Position numbers and translations under genes: made by a program. 64,000 nucleotides of DNA. Origin: Microbacterium sp. VKM Ac-2870. Its GTDB lineage: Bacteria; Actinomycetota; Actinomycetes; Actinomycetales; Microbacteriaceae. The DNA is taken from positions 310,461 to 374,460 of the forward strand of contig NZ_JADKSH010000001.1 of NCBI RefSeq assembly GCF_015350795.1, written 5' to 3'. The notes under the pieces were generated by a model. The model did no database searches and had not been told where the DNA came from. It saw nothing but the letters and a program-made list of their open reading frames with translations. Of this stretch, positions 1-9,841 are shown piece after piece. Numbering within the stretch: the first letter of the stretch is position 1; the number at the start of each line of letters is the position of its first letter.

Positions 1-43
1 CGTTGGTCTTGTTGCGCTTGATCTGCGACTTGATATTCGCCAC
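1..43 (-). CDS. rpsT: 30S ribosomal protein S20 (5' end only)
   Basis: Only the first 14 codons lie in the window. They read MANIKSQIKRNKTN from a GTG start at 43, which is the invariant N-terminus of S20, a primary 16S rRNA-binding protein of the small subunit. In actinobacteria rpsT usually sits divergently next to lepA. Here three other genes separate the two. The remainder of the gene lies beyond the left edge. Confidence 0.95.
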   Translation of the reverse strand, partial: MANIKSQIKRNKTN

Positions 44-148
44 GTTCGACGGCTCTTTCGTTCGGTTTTCGATGGATGTGCCGGGGTAGCGGTAGAGGGA
101 CGCCTCCGGCGGCGTGCAGGGTGGGACCCACACGCAAGCCAATCACCG

Positions 149-157
149 AGTCTATCA
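149..157 (-). promoter_or_regulatory. Candidate extended -10 promoter of rpsT
   Basis: The minus strand reads TGATAGACT, a TGnTAnnnT extended -10 with the TAGACT hexamer that recurs before other genes in this window. No convincing -35 is seen. Initiation about 7 nt downstream would give rpsT a leader of roughly 100 nt. Confidence 0.45.
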
Positions 158-271
158 GGTTGCCGCGCGCCGCCCGGGCAATCGCGTGTTGCAGCCTCTC
201 GGTGCGGCATGATCGGAGCCACCGGTTCCGACCCGGTCGCCACGACGGAGCATCGACGAAGGAGTCGCCCC

Positions 272-1567
272 GTGACTGCAGCATCCCGAGACCGCCCCGC
301 ATCCGATGACGCCCACCGCGCGGGTGGCGGCTGGTTCTTCCTGTTCACTCTCGCGTGGCTGGCGATCTGGACGGCGCAGCTGACGCCGCTCCAGCTGCTG
401 ATCCCGCTTCAACTCGACACGCCGAATGATGCCGGTGGGTGGATCTCCGGGGTGGTGTCATCGGGCCTCGTGCTCGCCACCGGCGGCCTCGCCGGCGTCA
501 TCGCCGGCCCCCTCGCGGGGGGAATGAGCGACCGCACCCGCGGCGCATTCGGCCGCCGACGCCCGTGGGCCCTCGCCGGCGTGCTCCTCGGCGCCGCTTC
601 TCTCCTGGGGATCGCCTTTGCCTCGGGGCCGCTCGGCGTCGGGATCGCCTGGGTGGGCGTCTCCGTCGGCGTCGCCGTGGCATCCGCCGCCTTCACAGCG
701 ATGATCGCCGACCAGCTCTCCGATCAGCGCGGCACGGCGTCCGCGGCGATCTCGTCCTCGCAGGCTCTCGGAATCGTCGTCGGCGTCGGCGTGATCGTGC
801 TGCTCGGTCTCGGCGTCGTCGCCGGCTACGTGCTGCTGGCCGGCATCCTGCTCGTTGCCGGCGGCGCCGGAGCGGTGCTGCTGCCCGACCCGCCCGCTCC
901 GGCCGCCTCCGCGACGGCGCGTGGCCGTCGCGCGCTCGCTGAGAGATTTGCCGCCTTTCGCGATCGCGATTTCGCATGGATGCTGTGGGGCCGGCTCGTG
1001 GTCAACATCGGCAACGCGCTGGGTACCGGGCTTTTGCTGTTCTTCCTGCTCTACGGACTGCATCGCGACCCGGCCGGAGCCCAAGACGATCTGCTGCTGC
1101 TGATCGTCGTCTACACCGTGTTCGTCGTGATCGCCTCGATCGTCGGCGGAGCGATCTCCGACCGCACCGGCAACCGCCGAAGCCTGACCGTATGGGCGGC
1201 GCTGGTGCAGGGCGGGGCGGCGTTGCTGCTGGCGGCCTTCGGCTCATTCGAACTGACGATGGTTGCCGCGGCGCTTCTCGGCACCGGCTATGGCGCGTAC
1301 ATGTCGGTCGGCCTCGCCCTCGGCACGGATCTGCTGCCCTTCCCCGAGGACAGCGCCCGCGACCTTGGATTCGTCAACGTGGCGGCGAGCCTCGGCCAGC
1401 TGCTCGGTCCGCTCATCGGCGCCGGCCTGGTCGCTCTGGTCGGTGGGTTCTGGCTGCTGTTCGCGGCCGGCGGGATCCTGTCAGTAGTGGGCGGCCTCAT
1501 GACCCTGATGGTGCGCGCGCCACTGCGGCATCCGTTGTCGCCAGCGCCAGATCCAGAACAGCGTTGA
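272..1567 (+). CDS. MFS permease
   Basis: This is a 431-residue hydrophobic protein with about 12 predicted membrane segments. The loop after segment 2 reads SDRTRGAFGRRRPW and the corresponding loop in the second half reads SDRTGNRRS. These are the duplicated DRxGRR-type motifs of the major facilitator superfamily, and the SDRTRxxxGRRRPW form resembles sugar carriers of the GPH/SLC45 type. I chose the GTG at 272 because AAGGAG at 259-264 sits 7 nt upstream. An in-frame ATG at 209 has no such site. The substrate cannot be read from sequence. Its 3' end overlaps the convergent hydrolase gene by 71 bp. Confidence 0.85.
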   Translation: MTAASRDRPASDDAHRAGGGWFFLFTLAWLAIWTAQLTPLQLLIPLQLDTPNDAGGWISGVVSSGLVLATGGLAGVIAGPLAGGMSDRTRGAFGRRRPWALAGVLLGAASLLGIAFASGPLGVGIAWVGVSVGVAVASAAFTAMIADQLSDQRGTASAAISSSQALGIVVGVGVIVLLGLGVVAGYVLLAGILLVAGGAGAVLLPDPPAPAASATARGRRALAERFAAFRDRDFAWMLWGRLVVNIGNALGTGLLLFFLLYGLHRDPAGAQDDLLLLIVVYTVFVVIASIVGGAISDRTGNRRSLTVWAALVQGGAALLLAAFGSFELTMVAAALLGTGYGAYMSVGLALGTDLLPFPEDSARDLGFVNVAASLGQLLGPLIGAGLVALVGGFWLLFAAGGILSVVGGLMTLMVRAPLRHPLSPAPDPEQR

Positions 1568-2243
1568 AGACGCGGGGGCGCATGGCCGTGACCAAGTGCG
1601 AGGTGCGCGGCACGACGATCAGCTCGGAGCCGGACACCAATGACGAGAACAGGCGCTCGTTGACCCGCAACTGATCGAACTGCCCGTTGACGAACCACGT
1701 CGGCACCGCGATGCGGCGCAGCGCGGCGAGGAGGTCGAGCACGGAGAGGCTCCGCAGCGCCACATCCTGTGCGTCATAGGCGTACCCGCCCGCACCGAAG
1801 TCGGCACGGGTCTCGGTCGGCAGGGTACGGTCGAGAACCCACTCGGCGATCGGGGCGCCACGGCCCGGCAGACGGTCGAAGCCGCGGGCGAGAGTGCGAT
1901 AGGTCTGCAGCGCCACCCCACGGGGGATCGCGGTGCACGAGGCGGCGATGAACGCGTCAACGGGTGGTCGCTTCTCAGCGCCGACATAGGCGATGGACAA
2001 GAGCCCGCCCATGGAATGACCGGCGAGCAGCACAGGGCCGTATCTCGCGGCATCCTGTACGGCCGCATCGATCGTCGCGAACGCGCCGTCCAGCGTGAAG
2101 TCCTCGGCCATGCGGGTGCCATGGCCGGGCAGATCCACCGCTACTGCGGCGATGCCGCGGCCGTACAGATGCTCGACCTGCGCGCGCCACATGGACGCCG
2201 ACGTGCGGATGCCGTGCACCATCACCACGGTCGTCGTCGTCAC
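1497..2243 (-). CDS. Alpha/beta hydrolase
   Basis: A 248-residue cytoplasmic serine hydrolase. The oxyanion-side motif MVHGIRTS is at residues 8-15 and the nucleophile elbow GHSMGG holds Ser77. The likely acid is Asp190 in NGQFD and the likely base is His216 in RTSHL. This gives a complete alpha/beta-hydrolase triad and the family's usual length. The GTG start at 2243 follows a weak GAGAG. The substrate is unknown: family members cleave esters, amides or epoxides. It converges on the MFS gene with an unusually long 71 bp overlap. Confidence 0.85.
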   Translation of the reverse strand: MTTTTVVMVHGIRTSASMWRAQVEHLYGRGIAAVAVDLPGHGTRMAEDFTLDGAFATIDAAVQDAARYGPVLLAGHSMGGLLSIAYVGAEKRPPVDAFIAASCTAIPRGVALQTYRTLARGFDRLPGRGAPIAEWVLDRTLPTETRADFGAGGYAYDAQDVALRSLSVLDLLAALRRIAVPTWFVNGQFDQLRVNERLFSSLVSGSELIVVPRTSHLVTAMRPRVFNAVLDLALATTDAAVARAPSGS

Positions 2244-2318
2244 ACTCTCAGCCTAGACACGGCTGAACGCCGTCGGCCCCGACACCCGCGAAGGGGAGCC
2301 GGGGCCGACGGTCTGGGC

Positions 2319-5300
2319 TCAGCCGATGCGGCGACGACGTGTCATCGCCAGCAGCAGCCCCGCGGCGAGCAGGAACGCGCCCCCGAACGCCAGAGCCCAT
2401 GGGGTCTCGGCGCCGGTCATCGCGAGGGTGCCCTCACCGACGACCTCCAGAGGCAGGTTCACCACCACGCGTCCGTCGGCACCCAACACGATGAGGTGGT
2501 GGGTTCCGACTGCGAGCGTGCGTGGCACGGCGACCGTGAAGCTCACCCGTCCGTTCGCATCGGCGGCGGGGATCCCGGTGATCACGATCGGCTGGCTGTT
2601 CAACGTCGCAGCGACCTGCTCGAACGCGCCCAGGCCGGTCAGCGTCACCGTGAACGACGAGCCGCGCTCGATCCGACCGCCCGCCCCGAGACCGGTCGTT
2701 GACACCCCTGCCATCGGTGCGCCGGTCGCGGACGGGGTCGTCGTGGGCGACGGCGAACCGCTCGGCGCCGGGCTCGACGACGGGTCAGGGGACGGAACGG
2801 TGCCGGTGACGAGCTTCGCGCGGCCGAGAGCAGCCGGCGCGATCGGTCGGATCGCTTTCGCGTAGGCGATCGTCGCGTCGAGGTCGACCAGGCCGGTGTC
2901 GGCGCGATCGGTGCCCTGGGCGAACGGCGTGAAGCCGTCTCCGCCGTTGGCGAGGAACGAGTTCGTCACCACCGTGATCGTGTCGGTGTCGGCGACCTTT
3001 CTTCCGTTGAGCGACATCGACAGGATGTGCCCCGAGCGCGACGCCGTCTGACCCGCGGGCGGCGCCTCCTCGGTGTACTCGTAGCTGAAGCCCGCCGACA
3101 CACCCAGGTGGAGCTTCGGACGGTCCCCCGTCGTCTGCCACTGGCGCGTGAGAGTGTCTTTCAGCTGTGCCCCTGTCAGCGTCACGGTGACCAGCGTGTT
3201 GGCGAACGGCTGCACATCGGCGAGCTGCTTGTAGGTGACGGTGCCGTCACCGGTGTACAGCAGGTCCGCGCGCAGGCCCCCCGGATTCATGAGCGCGAGC
3301 TGCGCCTTCTTTCCTGCGTACGCCGGGTTCGCCGAGGTCGCCCAGAGGTAGACATCGGCGACGGTATTGCCCATCGTCGACTCGACCCCGCGGTCGGAAC
3401 CGCTCTTGCCGCCGCGCAGAATGTCCTTCGTGATCTGGCCCAGCGGCTGGGCACCGATGACGTTCGCCGCATCGCTGTACGTCTTCACCATCGCCGCCAC
3501 CGCGGCATCGGCCGGATACGCCTTCGCCAAGAGCGTTGTCGTACCCTCCGCTGACACGAGCTTTCCCGCACCCTTGTCGTAGCGCAGGGTGAGCTGACCG
3601 AGTGCCTTGCCATACTCGGACGCCTGGATGACCGGACGGAGCCCACCCGTGGCCGCCACCTGCACATGGCATGCATACGTCTGGTGCGTGTGGGCGGAGA
3701 CGATGGCATCGATGTTCGCCGACGCTCCTCGAATCAGCGTGCCGAAGTCCGACGGGTCGGTGGCGACGGCGTCGCACATGTTCGACTCCGAGGTTCCAGA
3801 GTGCGTGAGAAGCACCGTGACGTCAGCGAGGTGTCCGTCATGGATCTTCGCCGCCACACGGTTGGCCGCCTCCAGCTGGTCGCCGAACTCGATGTCACGG
3901 ATGCCGCCCGGGTCGACCAGCGTCGCCGTATCGGAGGTGACCGTGCCGATGAACGCGACCCGCACACCGTCGATGGTCTTCACGGTGTACTCGGGGAGGG
4001 CCGGAGTCTCCGTTCCCTTCTGATAGACGTTCGCGCCGAGGGCAAAGGCTCCACCGGCGGCGATCTGCTCGGGCGTTGCCGACGCCGGGTCGGTGTTGCC
4101 GCCGAATCGGGGGATGACACGCTCCTTCAGGTCGGTGAACCCCCGGTCGAACTCATGGTTGCCCACCGCGGAGACCTCGAGGCCCGCGGCCTTGAGGGCG
4201 TCGATCGTCGGCGTGTCCTGCTGGCTGCTCGAGGTGAAGGTCGAGGCTCCGATGTTGTCGCCGGCCGAGACCAGCAGCGTGTTCGGGTTCTGTGTCTTCT
4301 TGGCCGTGACGGCGGCGGCGAGCACGGCTGCGCCGGCTTCGCCCTGCGTACCGGCTTCGATACGACCGTGGAAGTCGTTGATCGTCAGGATGTCGATCGT
4401 GGTCGGCGCGGCCGTGCCGGAGGAGAGGCCTACCTTGAGCGGGTCATGGTCGCTCGATCGGTATGGGCCGTCCTGCCAGAACAGGGTGCCGTGGTTGTTG
4501 TACCGGCTGTACTCGAGGGCGACCGATTCTCCGGAATTGATGTTCCAGACGTCGCCGCCGGTGACGCGCTTGTTGGCTGCAGCGTTGAGCAGGACGTGGT
4601 CGAGCGAGCCCGACAGCCCGTCGAACGAGTACGTGGATCGCCCGACCTCCAGCGACGACTCCGCGTCGACGTAGCCGGCGTCGTAGAGCACCTGCAGCGG
4701 GTCTTCGCGCGTGTACGAGTTGAAGTCACCGACGAGAACCGCCGCCTGCCCGCCCGTGCTGAGCGACGAAACCCAGTCACGAAGTGCCGTGGCCTGCGCG
4801 ACGCGCGCCGGGTTCCACGCGCCCTGACCGTCCTTCTGGTCGGCCTGGGCACCGGAGGCACCGGTGGAGCCCTTGGACTTGAAGTGGTTCACGACGAACA
4901 GCAGCGACTCACCGCCGCCGGCGGGCACGAACCGCTGAGCGATAGGCTCACGGGCGTTGTCGAACGCCTGCCCTGAGCCTGACTGGGTGCCCAGCGCGAG
5001 GGCCTCGCCGTCGCGCTGCACGCGCGCCGGCTGGTAGATGATCGCGTTGCGGATGACGTCCTGCTGCGACGCGTCGGGCAGCTGCGCGGATGCCGGCACA
5101 TACGCCCATTTGGCGGTTCCGGCGGCCGCGTTCAGCGCGTCGACCAGCGTCGAGACCGCCGTATCGGGCGTGCTCGGGGTGGTCTTGAGCGAGTTCTCGA
5201 TCTCCATCAGACCGACCACCGAGGCGTCGAGTGTGTTGATGGCCGAGACGATCTTCGACTGCTGGCGCGCCAGGTCATCGGCGCCCCATGCTCCCCGCAG

Positions 5301-7001
5301 GTCGCATCCGGTGCGGACGTTGCGTCCGATGCCCTCGCGATCGGTGTAGGCGAGGCAGGCGGGATCCGAGGAGCCGAGCGTCGTGAAGTAGTTCAGCACG
5401 TTGAACGATCCGACGCTGATGTCACCGCCCACATCTTTCGGCGCCGACGTCCTCGGGTTGGTGAACGTCGCCTGTCCCTGCGTGTGCCCGTCGCCGGTGA
5501 GGAAGGATGCCGGGTTCAGCTTCCAGGTGTTGTTGCGATAGTCCAGGACGAACGATCCGCTGAGTGTGGCCGTGCCTCCCACGACCACGGGGTGATCGAG
5601 CGAGACGTACGCGGGCGTGAGGTCGCCGTTCAGCAGCGCGCCCGTGCCGTTGTTCGCACGGGCTGCGTAGTCGAGGGATCCGCCGTCGTCGAGCACCACA
5701 CCGCGCGCCGCGTTGTCTGCAGCAACGGCAGCGGCCTCCGGGGTCCCGGGCCGCGCGACATCGGTCGGCTGGCGCAGCACACGATCACCGGCAGCGAGAC
5801 CCACCTCGCCGTAGCGGTTGGTGTTGTTGGTGTTCGTCACGGTGAAGGTGCTCGACACCGTGACGAGCATCGACTCGAGCGTCTCGCGCTGCGACGCCGA
5901 GGACGGCCACGTCGTGAGGACGACCGGAGCGGGTGCGGCGACCGCGGCGATCTTGGTCGCCGCCCCCGCCTCGACGCTGAGCTGAGTCAGACCGTTGAAC
6001 TCGCCGGCCTTGCCGGTGACGCGCACCGTGTCGCCCAGCGCGACCTCGGAGGTGACAGCCGACGTCTTCGCGTAGACGAAGATCGCCTCCGACGCGGTGT
6101 GTGTGGCGAGGTCTATCGCGCCGCCCGTGCCCGGCGTCTGGATAACGTAGCCGTTGTAGCCGCCGTCGGGGTAGAAAGCGGTGACGACGCCCTCGGTGGT
6201 CACCGTCTGACCGTTCAGCGGGGTGGCGTCGCCGGTTCCCTGAATCGCGGCGATCGGTGTGATGTCCTGGTCTACAGGCGGAGCAGAGCCGCTCGGAACC
6301 GGGTTCGGCCCGCCCGTCTGGGTGGGTTCGGGAACGGGAACGCTCGCTCCGGAGTTCTGCGGCGTCGGCTCCGCGGCTGTGAAGTCGGCGCTGTTGTCCG
6401 CCGTGTTGGTGTGCTTCGCATCGCGGCTGATGCTCGTCGCGTTGGTGGTCTCCGGAGCGGGGGAGCCCGCGGCCGGGCTCGCCGTGCTGCCCCAGGCGAC
6501 GTAGTCGACGACGTCGCCATCGCTCGGGCCGGTGATCGCGGCAGCGCTGGACACGAGCGCGACCTTGCCGGTCTTGCCGCTCATGTCGATCTCGCCGGTG
6601 GCGTCGGGGGCCGGCAGAGATGTCGTGCCGCTCTTGCCGGCCTTCTCCTGAACCAGGAAGGTCCCGCCCGCCGCGATCGTGCCGGAGAGCGCGGTGCGCG
6701 ACCAGTTCGTGCCGGCGGCCGAGGCGTACTGGATGCTCCACCCGTCGATGCTCACGGGCGAAGAGGAGACGTTGACGAGTTCGACGAAGTCATGGGTAAA
6801 CGTCGCGCCGGTGTTTCCGCCGCCGCCGTACACCTCGTTGATCAGCACCGCAGCGTCCGCGCTGACGGCGGCCTGTGCGGGGATGGTGGCCAGGCCCACG
6901 CCACTGAGGGCGAGGGCTCCGGCGGTGATGGCCGCGACGATCGCGCGTCGCTTCCGCCTGTCGGCGGTGGGACGCAGTGCGTCCGGTGTCTGGTCTGACA
7001 C
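2319..7001 (-). CDS. Secreted cell-wall-anchored ExeM/NucH endonuclease fused to 5'-nucleotidase
   Basis: A 1560-residue exported multidomain protein. In order: a signal peptide (basic RKRR then a hydrophobic stretch ending in AQA), a lamin-tail domain (about 50-180, INEVYGGGG), a proline-rich linker, an OB-fold region (about 250-345), an endonuclease/exonuclease/phosphatase domain (about 525-860, GSFNVLNYF, VGDFNSY, SDHDP) and a calcineurin-like 5'-nucleotidase (about 868-1385, NDFHGR, SAGDN, GNHEFD). A Pro/Ser/Thr linker and an Ig-like domain follow, then a C-terminal sorting signal LAMTG, a hydrophobic helix and RRRR. It should cut extracellular DNA and dephosphorylate the nucleotides released, scavenging phosphate and nucleosides at the cell surface. 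GTG at 7001 is preferred because AGGGAGA lies about 7 nt upstream; the reading frame stays open to 7133. Confidence 0.9.
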   Translation of the reverse strand: MSDQTPDALRPTADRRKRRAIVAAITAGALALSGVGLATIPAQAAVSADAAVLINEVYGGGGNTGATFTHDFVELVNVSSSPVSIDGWSIQYASAAGTNWSRTALSGTIAAGGTFLVQEKAGKSGTTSLPAPDATGEIDMSGKTGKVALVSSAAAITGPSDGDVVDYVAWGSTASPAAGSPAPETTNATSISRDAKHTNTADNSADFTAAEPTPQNSGASVPVPEPTQTGGPNPVPSGSAPPVDQDITPIAAIQGTGDATPLNGQTVTTEGVVTAFYPDGGYNGYVIQTPGTGGAIDLATHTASEAIFVYAKTSAVTSEVALGDTVRVTGKAGEFNGLTQLSVEAGAATKIAAVAAPAPVVLTTWPSSASQRETLESMLVTVSSTFTVTNTNNTNRYGEVGLAAGDRVLRQPTDVARPGTPEAAAVAADNAARGVVLDDGGSLDYAARANNGTGALLNGDLTPAYVSLDHPVVVGGTATLSGSFVLDYRNNTWKLNPASFLTGDGHTQGQATFTNPRTSAPKDVGGDISVGSFNVLNYFTTLGSSDPACLAYTDREGIGRNVRTGCDLRGAWGADDLARQQSKIVSAINTLDASVVGLMEIENSLKTTPSTPDTAVSTLVDALNAAAGTAKWAYVPASAQLPDASQQDVIRNAIIYQPARVQRDGEALALGTQSGSGQAFDNAREPIAQRFVPAGGGESLLFVVNHFKSKGSTGASGAQADQKDGQGAWNPARVAQATALRDWVSSLSTGGQAAVLVGDFNSYTREDPLQVLYDAGYVDAESSLEVGRSTYSFDGLSGSLDHVLLNAAANKRVTGGDVWNINSGESVALEYSRYNNHGTLFWQDGPYRSSDHDPLKVGLSSGTAAPTTIDILTINDFHGRIEAGTQGEAGAAVLAAAVTAKKTQNPNTLLVSAGDNIGASTFTSSSQQDTPTIDALKAAGLEVSAVGNHEFDRGFTDLKERVIPRFGGNTDPASATPEQIAAGGAFALGANVYQKGTETPALPEYTVKTIDGVRVAFIGTVTSDTATLVDPGGIRDIEFGDQLEAANRVAAKIHDGHLADVTVLLTHSGTSESNMCDAVATDPSDFGTLIRGASANIDAIVSAHTHQTYACHVQVAATGGLRPVIQASEYGKALGQLTLRYDKGAGKLVSAEGTTTLLAKAYPADAAVAAMVKTYSDAANVIGAQPLGQITKDILRGGKSGSDRGVESTMGNTVADVYLWATSANPAYAGKKAQLALMNPGGLRADLLYTGDGTVTYKQLADVQPFANTLVTVTLTGAQLKDTLTRQWQTTGDRPKLHLGVSAGFSYEYTEEAPPAGQTASRSGHILSMSLNGRKVADTDTITVVTNSFLANGGDGFTPFAQGTDRADTGLVDLDATIAYAKAIRPIAPAALGRAKLVTGTVPSPDPSSSPAPSGSPSPTTTPSATGAPMAGVSTTGLGAGGRIERGSSFTVTLTGLGAFEQVAATLNSQPIVITGIPAADANGRVSFTVAVPRTLAVGTHHLIVLGADGRVVVNLPLEVVGEGTLAMTGAETPWALAFGGAFLLAAGLLLAMTRRRRIG

Positions 7002-7315
7002 GTGTGTTCTCCCTGGTTTCGCATGCAACAAAGGACGGCCGGGTGCACGGTCGTCCGATTCGGTGGATTCGGAACTCATGATGGGGATGCCGGGGGGCGG
7101 GGCAGTTGCGTGCAGGTGAACACGCGACGGCATCCCGTATCACCAGTCCTGAGATCGAGCATCATCGGGCCGAGGGCGGCGCGCCAAGGGCGAAAGCCGT
7201 TAACTCTTTCTCATCCGGCCGCACGCTGGCGTGCCGCCGTCGGGCTCGGCTAGAGTGCCGCCGCATCGCCGTCCCGGCCGGCCGTCGCCTGCGACGCCGG
7301 TAGACTGCTCCAGAC
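7002..7315. other. Intergenic region between the nuclease gene and lepA
   Basis: About 314 bases separate the two divergent genes and no convincing gene is present. On the plus strand TAGACT at 7301-7306 lies 9 nt before the lepA ATG, and a second -10-like TAGAGT is at 7251-7256. Promoters for both directions are expected here, but I see no strong -35. A single PHO-box-like 11-mer (GTTCACCTGCA on the minus strand, 7111-7121) is present without the second repeat such boxes need. Confidence 0.6.
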
Positions 7316-9166
7316 ATGTCACCGCGCGCCCTGAAGCCTCTCGAGCCGTCTGCGACCCCTCCAGAGCTGATCCGCAATTTCTGCATCATCGCCCACATCG
7401 ACCACGGCAAGTCCACGCTGGCCGACCGCATGCTGCAGATCACCGGCGTGGTCTCCGACCGCGATATGCGGGCGCAGTACCTCGACCGCATGGATATCGA
7501 GCGCGAGCGCGGCATCACCATCAAGTCGCAGGCCGTCCGGATGCCGTGGGCGAACGCTCACGGCACCTTCGCGCTGAACATGATCGACACGCCCGGTCAC
7601 GTCGACTTCACCTACGAGGTCTCGCGCTCGCTCGCCGCCTGCGAGGGCGCGATCCTGCTGGTCGACGCCGCGCAGGGCATCGAAGCCCAGACGCTGGCCA
7701 ACCTGTACCTCGCGCTCGAGAACGATCTGCAAATCATCCCGGTGCTGAACAAGATCGACCTCCCCGCGGCCGACCCGGAGAAGTACGCCGCCGAGCTGGC
7801 AAACCTCATCGGCGGCTCGCCGGAGGACGTGCTGCGGGTGTCGGGGAAGACCGGCATGGGCGTCGAGGAACTGCTCGATCGAATCGTGGAGCGCATTCCC
7901 GCACCCGTCGGCGATGCGAACGCGCCCGCGCGCGCGATGATCTTCGATTCGGTGTACGACGCGTACCGCGGCGTGGTCACCTACGTCCGCATGGTCGACG
8001 GAAAGCTCGAGCCGCGTGAGCGCATCCAGATGATGTCGACGCGTGCGACCCACGACCTCTTGGAGATCGGTGTCTCCAGCCCTGAGCCGGTGCCCACCAA
8101 GGGACTCGGCGTCGGCGAGGTGGGCTACCTGATCACGGGCGTGAAGGACGTACGCCAGTCGAAGGTCGGCGACACCATCACCAACCAGCGCAAGCCCGCG
8201 ACCGAGTCGCTCCCCGGCTACACCGACCCGAAGCCGATGGTGTTCTCAGGGGTGTACCCCATCGACGGCAGCGACTACGCGGTCCTGCGTGAGGCCCTCG
8301 ACAAGCTGAAGCTGTCGGATGCGTCGCTGCAGTACGAGCCGGAGACCTCCGTCGCTCTCGGCTTCGGCTTCCGCTGCGGCTTCCTCGGACTTCTCCACCT
8401 CGAGATCATCACCGAACGCCTCACCCGCGAGTTCGACCTCGACCTCATCACCACGGCTCCGTCGGTGACGTACGAGGTCGTCACCGACACCGGCGAGACG
8501 GTCGTCGTGACCAACCCGAGCGAGTACCCCGACGGCCGCGTGGCGGAAGTGTCCGAGCCGGTCGTCAAGGTCGGCATCCTGTTGCCGAAGGACTACGTCG
8601 GCACCGTGATGGAACTGTGCCAGCAGCGTCGTGGTGCGCTCCTGGGCATGGAGTACCTCAGCGAGGACCGCGTCGAGCTGCGCTACAACATGCCCCTGGG
8701 CGAGATCGTCTTCGACTTCTTCGACCATTTGAAGTCCAAGACGCAGGGCTATGCCAGCCTCGACTACGAACCGGCCGGATCGCAGACCGCCGATCTGGTG
8801 AAGGTCGACATCCTGCTGCAGGGCGAGAAGGTCGACGCCTTCAGCTCCATCGTCCACCGCGACAAGGCCTACGCCTACGGCACGTTGATGACCGAGCGCC
8901 TGCGCAAACTCATCCCGCGCCAGCAGTTCGAAGTTCCCATCCAGGCCGCCATCGGCGCGCGCATCATCGCGCGCGAGAACATCCGCGCCATCCGCAAGGA
9001 TGTGCTCGCCAAGTGCTACGGCGGTGACATCACCCGCAAGCGCAAGCTCCTCGAAAAGCAGAAAGAGGGCAAGAAGCGCATGAAGATGGTCGGCCGCGTC
9101 GAGGTGCCCCAGGAGGCGTTCATCGCTGCCCTGTCGGGCGACGTCGAGGCCAAGGACAAGAAGTAA
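7316..9166 (+). CDS. lepA: Elongation factor 4 (LepA), ribosome-associated GTPase
   Basis: This 616-residue translational GTPase has G1 AHIDHGKST, switch I with RGIT, G3 DTPGHVDF and G4 NKID in the first 140 residues. The EF-G-like domains II, III and V follow, then the LepA-specific C-terminal domain, rich in Lys near [17 protein letters not shown]. LepA acts on ribosomes during biogenesis and under stress and can back-translocate them. Full family length with a short N-terminal extension. It heads the lepA-hemW-hrcA run. Confidence 0.97.
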   Translation: MSPRALKPLEPSATPPELIRNFCIIAHIDHGKSTLADRMLQITGVVSDRDMRAQYLDRMDIERERGITIKSQAVRMPWANAHGTFALNMIDTPGHVDFTYEVSRSLAACEGAILLVDAAQGIEAQTLANLYLALENDLQIIPVLNKIDLPAADPEKYAAELANLIGGSPEDVLRVSGKTGMGVEELLDRIVERIPAPVGDANAPARAMIFDSVYDAYRGVVTYVRMVDGKLEPRERIQMMSTRATHDLLEIGVSSPEPVPTKGLGVGEVGYLITGVKDVRQSKVGDTITNQRKPATESLPGYTDPKPMVFSGVYPIDGSDYAVLREALDKLKLSDASLQYEPETSVALGFGFRCGFLGLLHLEIITERLTREFDLDLITTAPSVTYEVVTDTGETVVVTNPSEYPDGRVAEVSEPVVKVGILLPKDYVGTVMELCQQRRGALLGMEYLSEDRVELRYNMPLGEIVFDFFDHLKSKTQGYASLDYEPAGSQTADLVKVDILLQGEKVDAFSSIVHRDKAYAYGTLMTERLRKLIPRQQFEVPIQAAIGARIIARENIRAIRKDVLAKCYGGDITRKRKLLEKQKEGKKRMKMVGRVEVPQEAFIAALSGDVEAKDKK

Positions 9167-9190
9167 GACGTCCCGGTTAGGGTGGATGCC

Positions 9191-9841
9191 ATGCGTCGCG
9201 GAAGCTTTCAGGACGACACGGTCGACTATGCCGCCGTCGGCGCGACGCAAGCTCACGACCTCATGAGCTATCCGCCGGAGAACAGCGTTCCGGCGGAGGA
9301 CTCGTGGCTGCTCGGCAGCGGGCAGGCGCGATTCGAGTCGTCGGCCGAGGCCCTGCTGTCGTGGACGGCGCTGCGCGGAGCAGGACTGGACATCAGCGAT
9401 GTGCGCCCGGCTGCCGGCCCGATGTACTCGGGGGTCGGCTACGACGTCGACGGCACGCCGACGGTCGCCAGCCGCCTCGACGCCGACCAGCGCTTCGACG
9501 CCGACGGCACTCCGTACGTCGCCGCCGGCACGACCATCCGCGTCCACGGTCGTATCAAGGGAATGAACGCCGACGGCGAGTTGCGCGTGATCTATGCGAT
9601 CGAAGAACCCCGGCGCGTGGGCTTCGCCCTCGGCACCGTCGGCGGCTCCGTCGTCAGCGGCGAGGAGTCATTCGTCGTCACCTGGGCGGACGACGACGAG
9701 GTGCGTTTCACCGTTCGCGCGTTCGATCGTCCGGTCGCAACGCTGTACCGCATGTACGGGCCGCTCCTGAAGCGCCGTCGGCGTGAGCTCTTCCAGGGCT
9801 ACCTCCGCGCGATCTCGCCGCTGTACACGACGCCCGCCTGA
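9191..9841 (+). CDS. DUF1990 (UPF0548) family protein
   Basis: A 216-residue cytoplasmic protein with the DUF1990 pattern: GSG-(x)-F near residue 37-40, LLSWTALRGAGLDI, and a late GFALGTVGGSVVSGEESFVV stretch. The function of the family is not established. I chose ATG at 9191 because TAGGGT at 9178-9183 lies 7 nt upstream, a spacing typical of leaderless starts in this window; an in-frame GTG at 9182 is possible. The stop overlaps the hemW start by one base (TGATG), so the two are probably co-translated. Confidence 0.8.
   Translation: MRRGSFQDDTVDYAAVGATQAHDLMSYPPENSVPAEDSWLLGSGQARFESSAEALLSWTALRGAGLDISDVRPAAGPMYSGVGYDVDGTPTVASRLDADQRFDADGTPYVAAGTTIRVHGRIKGMNADGELRVIYAIEEPRRVGFALGTVGGSVVSGEESFVVTWADDDEVRFTVRAFDRPVATLYRMYGPLLKRRRRELFQGYLRAISPLYTTPA

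Noticed and set aside
7111..7121. PHO-box-like GTTCACCTGCA upstream of the secreted nuclease gene.
   Set aside because: Only one 11-mer is present; functional boxes need at least two adjacent repeats. Phosphate control remains possible but is not supported by sequence.
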